Below are positions 9,529-16,805 of a DNA stretch of 64,000 nucleotides, one piece after another. The translations under genes were made by a program, and so were the position numbers. The notes under the pieces were generated by a model. It worked only from the letters and a program-made list of their open reading frames with translations, did not search any database and was not told where the DNA came from. Every line of letters begins with the position of its first letter. The stretch's first letter is position 1. Origin of the DNA: Paracoccus sp. S1E-3 (GTDB lineage Bacteria > Pseudomonadota > Alphaproteobacteria > Rhodobacterales > Rhodobacteraceae); NCBI RefSeq assembly GCF_013868135.1, contig NZ_JACEMU010000004.1, positions 1,860,001 to 1,924,000 of the forward strand. Direction: 5' to 3'.

Positions 9529-11114
9529 GGCGTGTTCCCCGTGGCGCGAGACAGGGCCTCGCGGATGGCGGTCTCGTCGAAGCCGGGCCAGCGGGCGGCG
9601 ATGTGCTGGTCGGGGCGGATCAGGTAGAGGCCGCGGCCGTAGCGGTCCAGAAGCGCGCCCTCGGACGCCAGGGTGATGAGGTCGAGGGGGATGTCACCGG
9701 CCTCGACCGGGGTGGCGTCGACGCCGATGGCCAGCAGGGTGAAGCGGCCGCCGAGGCGGTCGAGAAGGAAGCCGCCCGCGATTTCCGCATCGGGGCAGGG
9801 GCTGCCGGGGCGGGTGCGGGCCGGGCCGTCAGGCAGCGCGTCGGGGGTGTTCAGCGCCGAGCCGTCATAGGTGCAGGGCACCGACAGGCGCCCTGAGTTC
9901 ACGAAGGGGCGGGCGAAGGCATGGCGCTCGGACAGATGCAGGGCGGCGTCACGAAAAATGCGGCTGATCTCCGATTTCGGGGTGATGAAATCGGTCGAGC
10001 GGGTGGAGTTGAGGATGTTTTCCTCGGCCCCGTAAACGCGTTCGGCGTCGTAGCTGTCCAGCAGTGCGTCGGGTGCCGCGCCGTCCAGCACCAGTTTCAG
10101 CTTCCAGATCAGGTTGTCGGCGTCCTGAATGCCGCTGTTGGCGCCCCTCGCGCCGAAGGGGCTGACCTGATGGGCGGAATCGCCCGCGAAGATCACCCTT
10201 CCATGGCGGAAACGCTCCATCCTCCGGCATTGAAAAGTGTAGACGCTGACCCATTCGAGGGCGAAGTCCACCTCCTCGCCCAGCATCGCCCTGATGCGTG
10301 GTATCACGTTTTCGGGGCGCTTCTCGACCTCCTTGTCGATGTCCCAGCCGAGTTGCAGGTCGATCCGCCAGACCCCGTCGGGCTGTTTGTGCAGCAGCGC
10401 CGACTGGTCGGGGTTGAAGGGGGGATCGAACCAGAACCAGCGTTCGGTCGGGAAATCGGCCTGCATGGTCACATCGGCGATCAGGAAATTATCCTCGAAC
10501 ACCCGACCGACGAAATCGAGGCCCAGCATCCTGCGCGTGGGCGAACCAGCGCCGTCGCAGGCGATCAGCCATTCGGCTTCCAGATCATAGCTGCCCTCGG
10601 GCGTGTCGATCTCGATGGTCACGTGGTCGGGATGGGTGCCGATGGCCGAGACGCGGGACTTGCCGCGCAGCTCGATCGGCGCGCCTTCGGCCTGCAATTC
10701 GCGTAAGCGGTCGAGCAGCATCTGTTCGACATGGTATTGCTGTAGGTTGATGAAGGCGGGGCGACGGTGACCGCCCTCGGGCAGCAGGTTGAACTCGTAA
10801 ACCTGCTTTTCGCCGGCGAAGGCCCGTCCGACATTCCAGACCACGCCCTTCTCGACCATCTGCTGCCCGCAGCCGAGCCGGTCGAAGATCTCCAGCGGGC
10901 GCTTGGCGAAGCAGATGGCGCGGCTGCCGGTGGACACCCGGTCATTGTCGTCCAGCACCACCACCGGCACACCGTGCAGCCCGAGGTCGATGGCCGCCGT
11001 CAGCCCCACCGGCCCGGCGCCGACCACGATCACCGGATGGCGCACCGGCGCGGGCGCGTCCTGATCGGGGTGGCGCCGATAGGGGTAGAGCGCGGTTTCA
11101 AAGATCTTCGCCAT
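9525..11114 (-). CDS. FAD-dependent aromatic monooxygenase (PheA/TfdB, MhpA-like)
   Basis: Class A flavoprotein hydroxylase of 529 residues, expected to use NAD(P)H and O2 to hydroxylate a phenolic acid. The dinucleotide-binding motif GAGPVG is at residues 32-37, and the second FAD motif (VIFAGDSAHQVSPFGARG) is near residue 300. The C-terminal third resembles the thioredoxin-like tail of phenol hydroxylases. The adjacent fumarylacetoacetase makes a hydroxyphenylacetate-type substrate feeding homogentisate plausible, but the substrate cannot be read from sequence. It lies 21 bp downstream of the MBL-fold gene. Confidence 0.82.
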   Translation of the reverse strand: MAKIFETALYPYRRHPDQDAPAPVRHPVIVVGAGPVGLTAAIDLGLHGVPVVVLDDNDRVSTGSRAICFAKRPLEIFDRLGCGQQMVEKGVVWNVGRAFAGEKQVYEFNLLPEGGHRRPAFINLQQYHVEQMLLDRLRELQAEGAPIELRGKSRVSAIGTHPDHVTIEIDTPEGSYDLEAEWLIACDGAGSPTRRMLGLDFVGRVFEDNFLIADVTMQADFPTERWFWFDPPFNPDQSALLHKQPDGVWRIDLQLGWDIDKEVEKRPENVIPRIRAMLGEEVDFALEWVSVYTFQCRRMERFRHGRVIFAGDSAHQVSPFGARGANSGIQDADNLIWKLKLVLDGAAPDALLDSYDAERVYGAEENILNSTRSTDFITPKSEISRIFRDAALHLSERHAFARPFVNSGRLSVPCTYDGSALNTPDALPDGPARTRPGSPCPDAEIAGGFLLDRLGGRFTLLAIGVDATPVEAGDIPLDLITLASEGALLDRYGRGLYLIRPDQHIAARWPGFDETAIREALSRATGNTP

Positions 11115-11135
11115 GGGCCTCCCCTCCCGTTGCCG

Positions 11136-12086
11136 TCAGCCCTGCAGCAATTCCCACATCTGGCGGTCACGCTCGGCGGTCCAGACGCGCGGGGTGTCGA
11201 TGCCAAGCGCCTCGTCATAGGCGCGAGAGACGTTGAAGGGCAGGCAATGTTCATAGATCGCGTAGCTGCCGAATTTCGGATCGCATTCGGCGCGCACCGC
11301 GTCCCAGGCCTGTTTCAGCGTGCCGCCGCCACGCGCCACGCGGGCCGCCGGCTGATAGGTCGAGCGGACGAAATCGGCGGTGTTGTCCAGGGCCGCCGTG
11401 ACCATCTCGCGGCCGATCAGCGCATCGCCGCGCCCCGGCGCGATGGCGTCGAGGTTGAAGGCGCGGATCGCCTCCAGCGTCGCCGGCCAGTCGGCGAAAT
11501 GGCCGTCGCCGCAATAGCAGGCGCTGTGATATTCGACGATGTCGCCGGTGAACATGACGTTCTGATCGGGGACATAGGCGACGATGTCGCCCGCCGTATG
11601 GGCGCGGCCGAGATGCATCAGATCGACCCGACGCTTGCCCAGATAGACGGTCATGCGGTCCGAAAACGTCTCGGTCGGCCAGGTCAGGCCGGGAATTTCC
11701 TCGTGCCCCTGGAACAGGCGCGGAAAGCGGGCGAATTCGCTGTCCCAGTCCTCCTGCCCGCGCTCGACGACCATGGCGCGGGCCTTTTCGCCCATGATGA
11801 CGGTCGGCGCGCCGTAAGCCGAGGCGCCCAGCACACGCACGGCGTGGTAATGAGTCATCACCAGATGGCTGATCGGCTTGTCGGTGACCTCGCGGAGCTT
11901 TTCGATCACCTTGCGGGCAAGGCGCGGGGTGGCCTGCGCCTCGACGATCATCACCGACTCGTCGCCGATGATGACGCCGGTATTCGGATCGCCCTCGGCG
12001 GTGAAGGCCCAGAGACCGTCGCCGATCTCGGTAAAGCTGATCTGCTTTTCCGCCATATCCCCGGCGGAGGCGAATTGCTTGGCCAT
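11136..12086 (-). CDS. MBL-fold metallohydrolase-like protein with altered second metal site
   Basis: A 316-residue metallo-beta-lactamase-fold protein. The usual HxHxDH motif reads H79-Y-H81-A-V-R, so the Asp and His of the second metal site are Val and Arg. The PGHG-type motif reads PGRG, which loses the third ligand of that site. First-site ligands (H79, H81 and the His in GRAHTAGD) and the Asp in FTGD are kept. A mononuclear or non-classical enzyme is the likely result. AAGGAG lies before the ATG, at the end of the upstream fumarylacetoacetase gene, 3 bp away. Probable role: hydrolysis or thioester step in the same catabolic pathway (inference). Confidence 0.78.
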   Translation of the reverse strand: MAKQFASAGDMAEKQISFTEIGDGLWAFTAEGDPNTGVIIGDESVMIVEAQATPRLARKVIEKLREVTDKPISHLVMTHYHAVRVLGASAYGAPTVIMGEKARAMVVERGQEDWDSEFARFPRLFQGHEEIPGLTWPTETFSDRMTVYLGKRRVDLMHLGRAHTAGDIVAYVPDQNVMFTGDIVEYHSACYCGDGHFADWPATLEAIRAFNLDAIAPGRGDALIGREMVTAALDNTADFVRSTYQPAARVARGGGTLKQAWDAVRAECDPKFGSYAIYEHCLPFNVSRAYDEALGIDTPRVWTAERDRQMWELLQG

Positions 12087-12089
12087 GGC

Positions 12090-13292
12090 TTACTCCTTCG
12101 CCGAGACGATGGTGCCGGTGCAGGGGCCGAAGCCGACGCGATAGCCGTCGCCCTGCGCATAGCCGTCCAGCGTGACGATATCGCCGTCCTGAAGGAAGGT
12201 CCGCTCGCCGTCGCCGACCTTCACCGGCTTCTTGCCGCCCTCGGTCATTTCCAGAAGTGCGCCGGTCGAATCGGGCGTCGGCCCCGAAATCGTCCCTGAC
12301 CCCAGCAGGTCGCCCACACGCATCGGGCAGCCCGACGAGGTATGATGCGCCAGTTGCTGGGCCGAGGAGTAATACATCACGTTGTAATTGGTCCGGCTCA
12401 GCACGTCGCCGTTCAGGCTCCATGACAGGTTCAAGTCATAGAAACCGGGCCGGCTTTCCTGCAGATAGGGCAGCAGCGGATTGACGCGCGGTGCGCCTTC
12501 GCTGCGGAAAGGTTCCAGCGCCGCCTGGGTGACGATCCACGGGCTGATCGTGGTGGCGAAAGCCTTGGCCTGAAATGGCCCGAGCGGCTGGTATTCCCAT
12601 GCCTGAATATCGCGGGCCGACCAGTCGTTCAGCAGCACATAGCCGAAGATCATCTGTTCCGCCTGTTCGACGCTGATCCGCTCGCCCATGGCGGTATTCG
12701 CGCCGACGACGGCGCCCAGTTCCAGTTCCAGATCCAGCCGCTTGCAGGCGGACCAGAGCGGGCCGTCCTCGCCCTTCAACTGACCCATCGGGCGGATGAT
12801 ATCGGTCCCCGACACCACGACCGAGGAGGCGCGGCCGTTATAGCCGATGGGCATATGCGTCCATTGCGCGGGCAGGGCGTTTTCGGGGCCACGGAACAGC
12901 ACCCCGACATTGAAGGCGTGGTTCTTCGAGGCGTAGAAATCGGTATATTCCGTCACCCGGATCGGCATGTGCATGGTGGCGTCGGCCATGGCCACGGTCG
13001 GGATATTCTGGTCGCCGTCCTGCGCCAGCAGCGCTGTCAGCACGCCGCGGATTTCGGTCCATTTGACGATGCCGAGCGCGATGAAATCGTTGAGTTGCGG
13101 GGCCGAGAAACTGCCGCCGGCATCCAGATAGCCCTGCGCCTCGGCCGCCGCCAGATCGACGATGCGGTCGCCGATCGCCACCCCGCAGCGCGGCGCATCC
13201 CCGCCGATCGAGAACACGCCGTAAGGCAGGTTCTGGATCGGAAAGTCGCAGTCCGGCGCGTTCGCGGTCTCAATCCAGCTTTTCAACGGCAT
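12090..13292 (-). CDS. fahA: Fumarylacetoacetase
   Basis: Hydrolyses fumarylacetoacetate to fumarate and acetoacetate, the last step of homogentisate breakdown. The 400 residues match the FAH family: an SH3-like N-terminal domain and the catalytic core with YTDFYASKNHA (metal and catalytic residues), GYNGRASSVVVSGT, and LNDWSARDIQAWEYQPLGPF. The frame opens at 13322, but GGAGGGGG sits just before the ATG at 13292 (MPLKSW). First gene of the operon; its upstream region carries a perfect palindrome likely bound by the neighbouring MarR protein. No homogentisate dioxygenase or maleylacetoacetate isomerase is in the window. Confidence 0.9.
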   Translation of the reverse strand: MPLKSWIETANAPDCDFPIQNLPYGVFSIGGDAPRCGVAIGDRIVDLAAAEAQGYLDAGGSFSAPQLNDFIALGIVKWTEIRGVLTALLAQDGDQNIPTVAMADATMHMPIRVTEYTDFYASKNHAFNVGVLFRGPENALPAQWTHMPIGYNGRASSVVVSGTDIIRPMGQLKGEDGPLWSACKRLDLELELGAVVGANTAMGERISVEQAEQMIFGYVLLNDWSARDIQAWEYQPLGPFQAKAFATTISPWIVTQAALEPFRSEGAPRVNPLLPYLQESRPGFYDLNLSWSLNGDVLSRTNYNVMYYSSAQQLAHHTSSGCPMRVGDLLGSGTISGPTPDSTGALLEMTEGGKKPVKVGDGERTFLQDGDIVTLDGYAQGDGYRVGFGPCTGTIVSAKE

Positions 13293-13308
13293 GTCATCCC
13301 CCTCCATA

Positions 13309-13324
13309 AGTTGCAAACGCAACT
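13309..13324. promoter_or_regulatory. Palindromic operator upstream of fahA operon
   Basis: AGTTGC-AAAC-GCAACT, perfect 6+6 inverted repeat, starts 17 bp upstream of the fahA start. A related sequence lies in front of the marR gene, so the MarR protein is the likely ligand. Confidence 0.6.
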
Positions 13325-13352
13325 AACATGCGGGCCGGATTCGCGCAAGGCT

Positions 13353-13790
13353 TCAGTCCTGCGGCGCCGGGTCGATCAGGTCGCGCAGAATATCGGCAAG
13401 CGCCTCGGCGCGGTCGCGGCCCAGCCGGTCGGTCAGGGTGACGGAGAAACTGCGGGCATGGGCGGCCAGATCGGCATGGACCTGCTGGCCCTTGTCGGTC
13501 AGCGACAGCAATTCGGCCCGGCGATCATGCGTCGAGGGCTGGCGCCGCAACAGGCCCGCATCTTCCAGCCCGGCGACGGCGCGCGAGACCTTCGACTTTT
13601 CCAGAAAGCCGCGCGTGCAGATTTCCGACGCGGTCAGCGCCCCGAACGTGCCCAGATGCGCCATGATCCGCCATTGCGCGCGGGTCAGCCCATAGCCGCG
13701 ACGGTAATGTTCGGAAAAGGCGCGGCTGGTGGACTCGGCCGCGTTGTTCAGCAGATAGGGCAGAAAATCGTCCAGCCGGAAATCGTTCAT
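13353..13790 (-). CDS. MarR family transcriptional regulator
   Basis: A 145-residue winged helix-turn-helix regulator of the MarR type. LTRAQWRIMAHLGTFG leads into the recognition region SEICTRGFLEKSKVSRAVAGLEDAGLL, and the wing carries THDRRAELLSLTDKGQ. The long upstream frame is ignored; MNDFRLDDFLPYLL is the usual N-terminus. It lies just upstream of, and on the same strand as, the fahA operon, and related palindromes precede both. Such proteins usually repress a catabolic operon and are released by an aromatic ligand (family knowledge; the ligand is inferred). Confidence 0.88.
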   Translation of the reverse strand: MNDFRLDDFLPYLLNNAAESTSRAFSEHYRRGYGLTRAQWRIMAHLGTFGALTASEICTRGFLEKSKVSRAVAGLEDAGLLRRQPSTHDRRAELLSLTDKGQQVHADLAAHARSFSVTLTDRLGRDRAEALADILRDLIDPAPQD

Positions 13791-13827
13791 CAGTGATCTG
13801 TCTTTGGGCAGGTTTGGCGCAGCAACT

Positions 13828-13841
13828 GTCGCATATGCAAC
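13828..13841. promoter_or_regulatory. Second MarR-operator-like palindrome in the marR-cobA intergenic region
   Basis: GTCGC-ATAT-GCAAC, an imperfect copy (one mismatch between the arms) of the GTTGC-N4-GCAAC core found upstream of fahA. It lies 38-51 bp upstream of marR and 42 bp before cobA. Confidence 0.5.
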
Positions 13842-13882
13842 CATCTCTTGCCAAGGCGGTGGAAACGCGCAAGGCAGAACGG

Positions 13883-14632
13883 ATGAGCGGCTTTGTTTCC
13901 TTCGTCTCCTCGGGTCCCGGCGACCCCGATCTGCTGACCCGCCGCGCGGCCGACCGGCTGGCCCGCGCGGATGTGGTGCTTTACGACGACCTTTCCTCGG
14001 GGCCGATCCTGGCGCTGGCGGCGCAGGCGGCGCTGATCCCAGTCGGCAAGCGCGCCGGCCGCCCAAGCGCCAAGCAGGAGGCGGTGAATGCGCTGATCCT
14101 GGAACATGCGCGGGCAGGGCGGCGCGTGGTGCGGCTGAAATCCGGCGATGCCGGCATGTTCGGCCGGCTGGAAGAGGAACTGACCGCCGTGCGCGGGGCC
14201 GGGATCGCGTTCGAGATCGTGCCGGGCGTGTCCTCGGTCAATGCCGCCGCGGCCGAGGCCGGGCTGCCGCTGACCCGCCGCCTGACCGCGCGGCGGGTGC
14301 AGTATCTGACCGGCGCCGATGTGACCGGCAAACTGCCGCAGGATCTGAACTGGGCGGCGCTTGCCGATCCGCACGCAGTCACTGTGATCTTCATGGGGCA
14401 GCGCAGCTTTCCCGATCTGGCGGCGGGGCTGATCGCCCACGGCCTGCCCGCCGACACCCCCGCGCTGATCGCCGAAGCCATCACCCAGCCCGGTCAGCGG
14501 CTGCGGCGCGGCACCGTGGCCCAACTGGCCGAGGCCCTGCGCCGCGACGGCCCCAGCACCGCCCCGGCGCTGATCTTCTACGGCCCGCTGGCCGCGATCA
14601 GCGACGCAGCGGTCGAGGTGTTAGCCGGCTAA
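13883..14632 (+). CDS. cobA: Uroporphyrinogen-III C-methyltransferase
   Basis: SAM-dependent methylation of uroporphyrinogen III to precorrin-2, the branch to sirohaem and cobalamin. The 249-residue product starts with the expected FVSSGPGDPDLLT motif and contains KSGDAGMFGR, PGVSSVNAAAAEAGLPLT and FYGP signatures. The frame opens upstream at 13793, but the ATG at 13883 matches the family N-terminus. No CysG oxidase/ferrochelatase domain is attached. It lies near the sulfite reductase operon, whose enzyme needs sirohaem. Its 3' end overlaps the convergent nitronate monooxygenase gene by 12 bp. Confidence 0.92.
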   Translation: MSGFVSFVSSGPGDPDLLTRRAADRLARADVVLYDDLSSGPILALAAQAALIPVGKRAGRPSAKQEAVNALILEHARAGRRVVRLKSGDAGMFGRLEEELTAVRGAGIAFEIVPGVSSVNAAAAEAGLPLTRRLTARRVQYLTGADVTGKLPQDLNWAALADPHAVTVIFMGQRSFPDLAAGLIAHGLPADTPALIAEAITQPGQRLRRGTVAQLAEALRRDGPSTAPALIFYGPLAAISDAAVEVLAG

Positions 14633-15589
14633 CGCAGCCTTGGCCTCGGCATATTCGCGGGCGAGCTGGTCGATATAGGCCGCTGCCGGCTGCACCTGAC
14701 GGATCGCGCCGATGCCCTGGCCCGCCCCCCAGATCGCGCTCCACGCTTTCGGCTTCGAAGCGCCCTGCGCGAAGTTCATGCTGCTGGCATCGGCATGTTC
14801 CAGATCGTCCGGGTCGAGCCCCGCATTGCGGATCGAGGGCTTGAGGTAATTGCCGTGCACCCCGGTGAACAGCGAGGAATAGACGATATCCTCGGCCCCG
14901 GACTCGACGATCATCTGCTTGTATTCGGGGATGGCGTGGGCCTCCTCGGTAGCAATAAAGGGGCTGCCGATATAACCGAAGTCAGCCCCCATCGCCTGCG
15001 CGGCCAGCACCGCGCGGCCCGTCGCAATCGACCCGGACAGCGCGACCGGCCCATCGAACCACGCACGGATTTCCTGGATCAGCGCAAAGGGCGACTGCAC
15101 CCCGGCATGGCCGCCCGCACCGGCGGCAACCGCAATCAGGCCGTCCGCCCCCTTCTCGATCGCCTTACGGGCGAAGGTGTTGTTGATGATGTCGTGAAAG
15201 ACCACGCCACCCACGGAATGCGCGGCCTCGTTCACCTCGGGCCGGGCCCCCAGCGAGGTGATCCACAGCGGCACCTTGTGCTTCACGCAGATCTCGATGT
15301 CGCGTTCCAGCCGGGCGTTCGAGCGGTGGACGATCTGATTGACTGCGAAAGGCGCCGCCGGATTGTCGGGATTGGCCTGATTGTGACGGTCCAGTTCCTC
15401 GGCGATGCGGGTGAGCCAGAGGTCAAGCTGGATCGGCTCGCCTTCCTTCTCGCGGGCGTTCAGCGCCGGGAAGCTGCCGACGATGCCGGCCTTGCACTGC
15501 GCGATGACCAGTTCCGGCCCCGAGACAATGAACATGGGCGAGGCGATGACGGGAATGCGCAGATGCGACAGAACGGGCGGCAGGGACAT
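14621..15589 (-). CDS. Nitronate monooxygenase-like FMN protein (2-nitropropane dioxygenase family)
   Basis: A 322-residue TIM-barrel flavoprotein. It begins with the PVIASPMFIVSGPELVIAQ pattern typical of the family and has the active-site GAGGHAG motif (catalytic His) followed by SGSIATGRAVLAAQAMGADFGYIGS, the phosphate-binding region. Family members oxidise alkyl nitronates, but many close relatives have unproven substrates, so nitronate detoxification is only a default call. It converges on cobA and is downstream of cysH on the same strand with a 73-bp gap. Confidence 0.82.
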   Translation of the reverse strand: MSLPPVLSHLRIPVIASPMFIVSGPELVIAQCKAGIVGSFPALNAREKEGEPIQLDLWLTRIAEELDRHNQANPDNPAAPFAVNQIVHRSNARLERDIEICVKHKVPLWITSLGARPEVNEAAHSVGGVVFHDIINNTFARKAIEKGADGLIAVAAGAGGHAGVQSPFALIQEIRAWFDGPVALSGSIATGRAVLAAQAMGADFGYIGSPFIATEEAHAIPEYKQMIVESGAEDIVYSSLFTGVHGNYLKPSIRNAGLDPDDLEHADASSMNFAQGASKPKAWSAIWGAGQGIGAIRQVQPAAAYIDQLAREYAEAKAALAG

Positions 15590-15662
15590 GGGCTTCCTCC
15601 AGGGGTTTGGCCCATCATTCCCACCGCCCGCTGTCAGGCAAGCATGACGTCGCGGAGTTTTC

Positions 15663-16805
15663 TCAGGCCTTCCGGCCCAGCCGGTTCAGATAGGACAGCG
15701 ACCCGGCGGAACGCTGCCACAGATCCCAGGGCTGGCGGCGGGCCAGATCGGCATCGATCTCGATTTCGTCAAAGCCCGACCGGCGCGCCATCGGGAACTG
15801 GTCGGCGATGACATGGCCCTGCGCACGCAGACGGCCCTTGTAACCCGCCACCCGCAGCCGCCGGGCCAGCGTGAATCCGCGACCGTCCGAGAAGCTGGGG
15901 AAGGACACGCGGATCATCGGCGCATCCATCAGATGCAGGTTCGGGTCGTCGAGATCGGCGTCAGGCGCCAGATCAAGGATCGGGCCGGTCCAGTCCTCGG
16001 GGCCGAAACCCGTGTCGCGCACGATCACCGGCAGGCCGTCTTCCGGCACGAAAGCGGCAGGTTGGGAAGGCACGATACGCTGCATTTTTCCGTTCACGAA
16101 ATGGATTCCGCATTCTGTCTTTTCCTGCCCGCGCCAACGGCCGGCGCGCGGGTCCTCGCCTTCCGCGACCGGGCTGGTGCAGGGCGCGCAGCCGATGGAC
16201 GGATAACCCTTGGCGACCAGCGGGTGACGCGGCAGATCGTTATTGGCGATATAGTCGGCAACGTCGCGCGCCGTCCAGTGGGCGAGCGGGTTGATCTTGA
16301 TGCGGGGGCCGGCGGGGTCGGGCTCGAAGAATTCCAGCGTGGCGCGGGTCTCGCCCTGAAAGCGCTTGCGGCCGGTGATCCAGCTGTCGAAATCCCCCAG
16401 CGCCCGGTTCAGCGGCGCCGTCTTGCGCAGGTCGCAGCAGGCATCGGTGTCGCGCTTGTGCAGGTCGCCATCGGGATCGGTGGCCGCCAGCGAGGTCGGA
16501 TTGGCGCGGATGATACGCAGATCGGTCAACCCCAGCCTGGCCGCGACTTCCTGCTGGTAGGCCAGGGTTTCGGGAAACAGCATCTGGGTGTCGATGAACA
16601 GCACCGGCGTGTTGCGATCCACCACCGAGATCATGTGCAGAAGCGCCACCGAATCCGCCCCGAAGGAGGACACCATCGCCACCCGACCCAGGTCGGGATC
16701 GCGCAGCGCATCGCCCAGCACGCGGATGGCCGCGTGGTGGCGATAACGGTTGTTCAGCGCCGCAACGCGCGCCGGTCGGGTCGGGATGGTGACGACCTGC
16801 GCCAT
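15663..16805 (-). CDS. cysH: Adenylyl-sulfate reductase CysH fused to a DUF934 domain
   Basis: Reduces activated sulfate to sulfite in cysteine biosynthesis. Residues 1-245 are CysH: SSFGADSVALLHM near 46, the C123-C124 plus C206-x-x-C209 pattern that holds a 4Fe-4S cluster in APS-type reductases, and the catalytic Cys232 in ECGIH. Residues 255-380 form a complete DUF934 domain (PVIVRDTGF to YLNRLGRKA), normally encoded by a separate gene next to cysH. The single 380-residue frame is therefore a fusion. Its ATG overlaps the cysI stop (TAATG), so translation is coupled. Confidence 0.88.
   Translation of the reverse strand: MAQVVTIPTRPARVAALNNRYRHHAAIRVLGDALRDPDLGRVAMVSSFGADSVALLHMISVVDRNTPVLFIDTQMLFPETLAYQQEVAARLGLTDLRIIRANPTSLAATDPDGDLHKRDTDACCDLRKTAPLNRALGDFDSWITGRKRFQGETRATLEFFEPDPAGPRIKINPLAHWTARDVADYIANNDLPRHPLVAKGYPSIGCAPCTSPVAEGEDPRAGRWRGQEKTECGIHFVNGKMQRIVPSQPAAFVPEDGLPVIVRDTGFGPEDWTGPILDLAPDADLDDPNLHLMDAPMIRVSFPSFSDGRGFTLARRLRVAGYKGRLRAQGHVIADQFPMARRSGFDEIEIDADLARRQPWDLWQRSAGSLSYLNRLGRKA

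Noticed and set aside
10767..12299. 510-codon plus-strand frame over the FAD and MBL genes
   Set aside because: No domain; overlaps two well-supported genes on the other strand.
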